From: Peptoniphilus_A sp050943655
GTDB lineage: Bacteria; Bacillota; Clostridia; Tissierellales; Peptoniphilaceae
DNA length: 5,520 bases
NCBI RefSeq assembly: GCF_050943655.1
Contig: NZ_JBMNPQ010000086.1
Span: forward strand, 1-5,520
Reading direction: 5' to 3'
Shown here: one piece after another, positions 4,536-5,520 of the stretch
Position numbering within the stretch: position 1 is the stretch's first letter
Layout of the letters: each line of letters begins with the position of its first letter
Notes under the pieces: generated by a model
The model's database searches: none
What the model was told of the DNA's origin: nothing
The model's input: only the letters and a program-made list of their open reading frames with translations
Made by a program: the position numbers and the translations under genes

Positions 4536-5520
4536 ATGGATAAAAAGTTTTACATCACGACACCGATTTATTATCCAAGCGATAACTTGCATATTGGTCA
4601 TACTTATTGCACAGTTGCGACTGATGCTGTAAAGAGATACAAAAAGATGCAAGGCTACGATGTATTTTTTACTACAGGAACAGACGAGCACGGACTAAAA
4701 ATTCAAGAAAAGGCAGAAGAAAATGGAATGACTCCAAAGGCTTATGTTGATAAGATTGTTGCAAACATTAAAGAACTTTGGAAGACTCTAGATATTGATT
4801 ACGACGCATTTATCAGATCAACTGATGAAGTTCACGAAAAAAATGTTCAAAAAATTTTCCAAAAGTTATACGACAAGGGTGACATTTACAAGGGCGAATA
4901 CGAAGGATATTACTGCACACCTTGTGAATCTTTTTGGACAGAGGCACAACTTGGTGAAGGACACACTTGTCCAGACTGCGGACGCGAAACTCATCTAACT
5001 CACGAAGAATCTTATTTCTTTAGACTTTCTAAATACAAAGACAAATTACTTAAACTATATGAAGAAAATCCTGAATTTATTGAACCTGAATTTAGAAAAA
5101 ATGAAATGATTAAGAGCTTCTTTGAAACAGGTGAAGGACTAGAAGATTTATCTGTATCAAGATCAACATTCGATTGGGGAGTTAAAGTTCCTTTCGACGA
5201 AAAGCACGTCGTATATGTGTGGATCGACGCACTTAGCTGCTACTTGTCAGCTCTTGGACTTGGAACAGATAATTCAAAGATGGACGAATTTTGGCCAGCA
5301 GATGTTCACTTCGTTGGTAAAGAAATTATGCGTTTTCACGTAATTATTTGGCCTGCAATTTTAATGGCACTTGACCTTCCACTTCCTAAGAAAGTATTTG
5401 GTCACGGCTGGATTTTATTCGACAACGACAAAATGAGTAAGTCTAAGGGAAATGTAATTTATCCAGAACCAATTATAAAACTTTATGGAGTAGACGCTCT
5501 AAAATACTTCTTGCTTCGTG
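4536..5520 (+). CDS. metG: Methionyl-tRNA synthetase, N-terminal part (3' truncated by window)
   Basis: This cytosolic class I aminoacyl-tRNA synthetase charges tRNA-Met, including the initiator, with methionine. The window holds the first 328 codons and the frame is open to the right edge. The Rossmann fold opens with FYITTPIYYPSDNLHIGH; the HIGH motif is residues 19-22. The family block FFTTGTDEHGLKIQEKA (44-60) follows. The connective-peptide zinc site has two CxxC knuckles, CTPC (127-130) and CPDC (145-148), as in four-cysteine bacterial enzymes. Later come YVWIDALSCYL, FVGKEIMRFHVIIWPA, and KMSKS (299-303) in DKMSKSKGN. The anticodon-binding domain and any C-terminal tRNA-binding domain lie outside the window. 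The start at 4536 has GGAGGG (4526-4531) at proper distance. All catalytic motifs seen are intact. Confidence 0.97.
   Translation, partial: MDKKFYITTPIYYPSDNLHIGHTYCTVATDAVKRYKKMQGYDVFFTTGTDEHGLKIQEKAEENGMTPKAYVDKIVANIKELWKTLDIDYDAFIRSTDEVHEKNVQKIFQKLYDKGDIYKGEYEGYYCTPCESFWTEAQLGEGHTCPDCGRETHLTHEESYFFRLSKYKDKLLKLYEENPEFIEPEFRKNEMIKSFFETGEGLEDLSVSRSTFDWGVKVPFDEKHVVYVWIDALSCYLSALGLGTDNSKMDEFWPADVHFVGKEIMRFHVIIWPAILMALDLPLPKKVFGHGWILFDNDKMSKSKGNVIYPEPIIKLYGVDALKYFLLR

Overview
The window comes from an AT-rich, low-GC Gram-positive bacterium. The signs are strong GGAGG-type ribosome binding sites, canonical TTGAC(A/T)/TATAAT promoters, rho-independent terminators with long T-runs, a lipobox-anchored solute-binding protein, a lysine riboswitch of the Firmicutes transcription-termination type, and AGA-rich codon usage. 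An anaerobic Firmicute of the Tissierellia/Peptoniphilaceae or clostridial kind would fit, but the genus is a guess. No mobile elements, CRISPR arrays, tRNA or rRNA genes are visible.

Layout: (1) bases 1-657 hold the C-terminal half of an M20-family (M20D-type) amidohydrolase that enters from the left. A perfectly palindromic, apparently bidirectional terminator (656-687) closes both it and the convergent gene. (2) A GntR-family regulator with an FCD ligand-binding domain lies on the minus strand (715-1431). Its promoter overlaps a small inverted repeat that could be an autoregulatory operator. (3) A 442-base divergent intergenic region carries the gntR promoter and a strong plus-strand promoter (1561-1589). 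That promoter drives a leader with a well-formed lysine riboswitch (about 1626-1780), an antiterminator alternative and an intrinsic terminator (1808-1837). (4) Downstream is a tight three-gene polar amino acid ABC transporter operon: lipoprotein binding protein (1874-2716), permease (2718-3488) and ATPase (3490-4221), ended by a strong terminator (4253-4291). (5) metG, methionyl-tRNA synthetase, starts at 4536 from its own promoter (4414-4442) and runs off the right edge.

How the parts work together: the riboswitch implies that the ABC transporter imports lysine (possibly other basic amino acids) and that the operon is shut off by premature termination when intracellular lysine is high. Competing base pairing can be traced in the sequence: the 3' strand of riboswitch helix P1 and the 5' half of the terminator pair with each other in the lysine-free state. 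A large composite hairpin lies inside the start of the permease gene, just after the binding-protein gene, and could help set the excess of binding protein over membrane components. The GntR regulator's target cannot be read from the sequence beyond probable self-control. Nothing here looks like a wholly new system. The most useful observations are the riboswitch-based substrate assignment and the intragenic hairpin.
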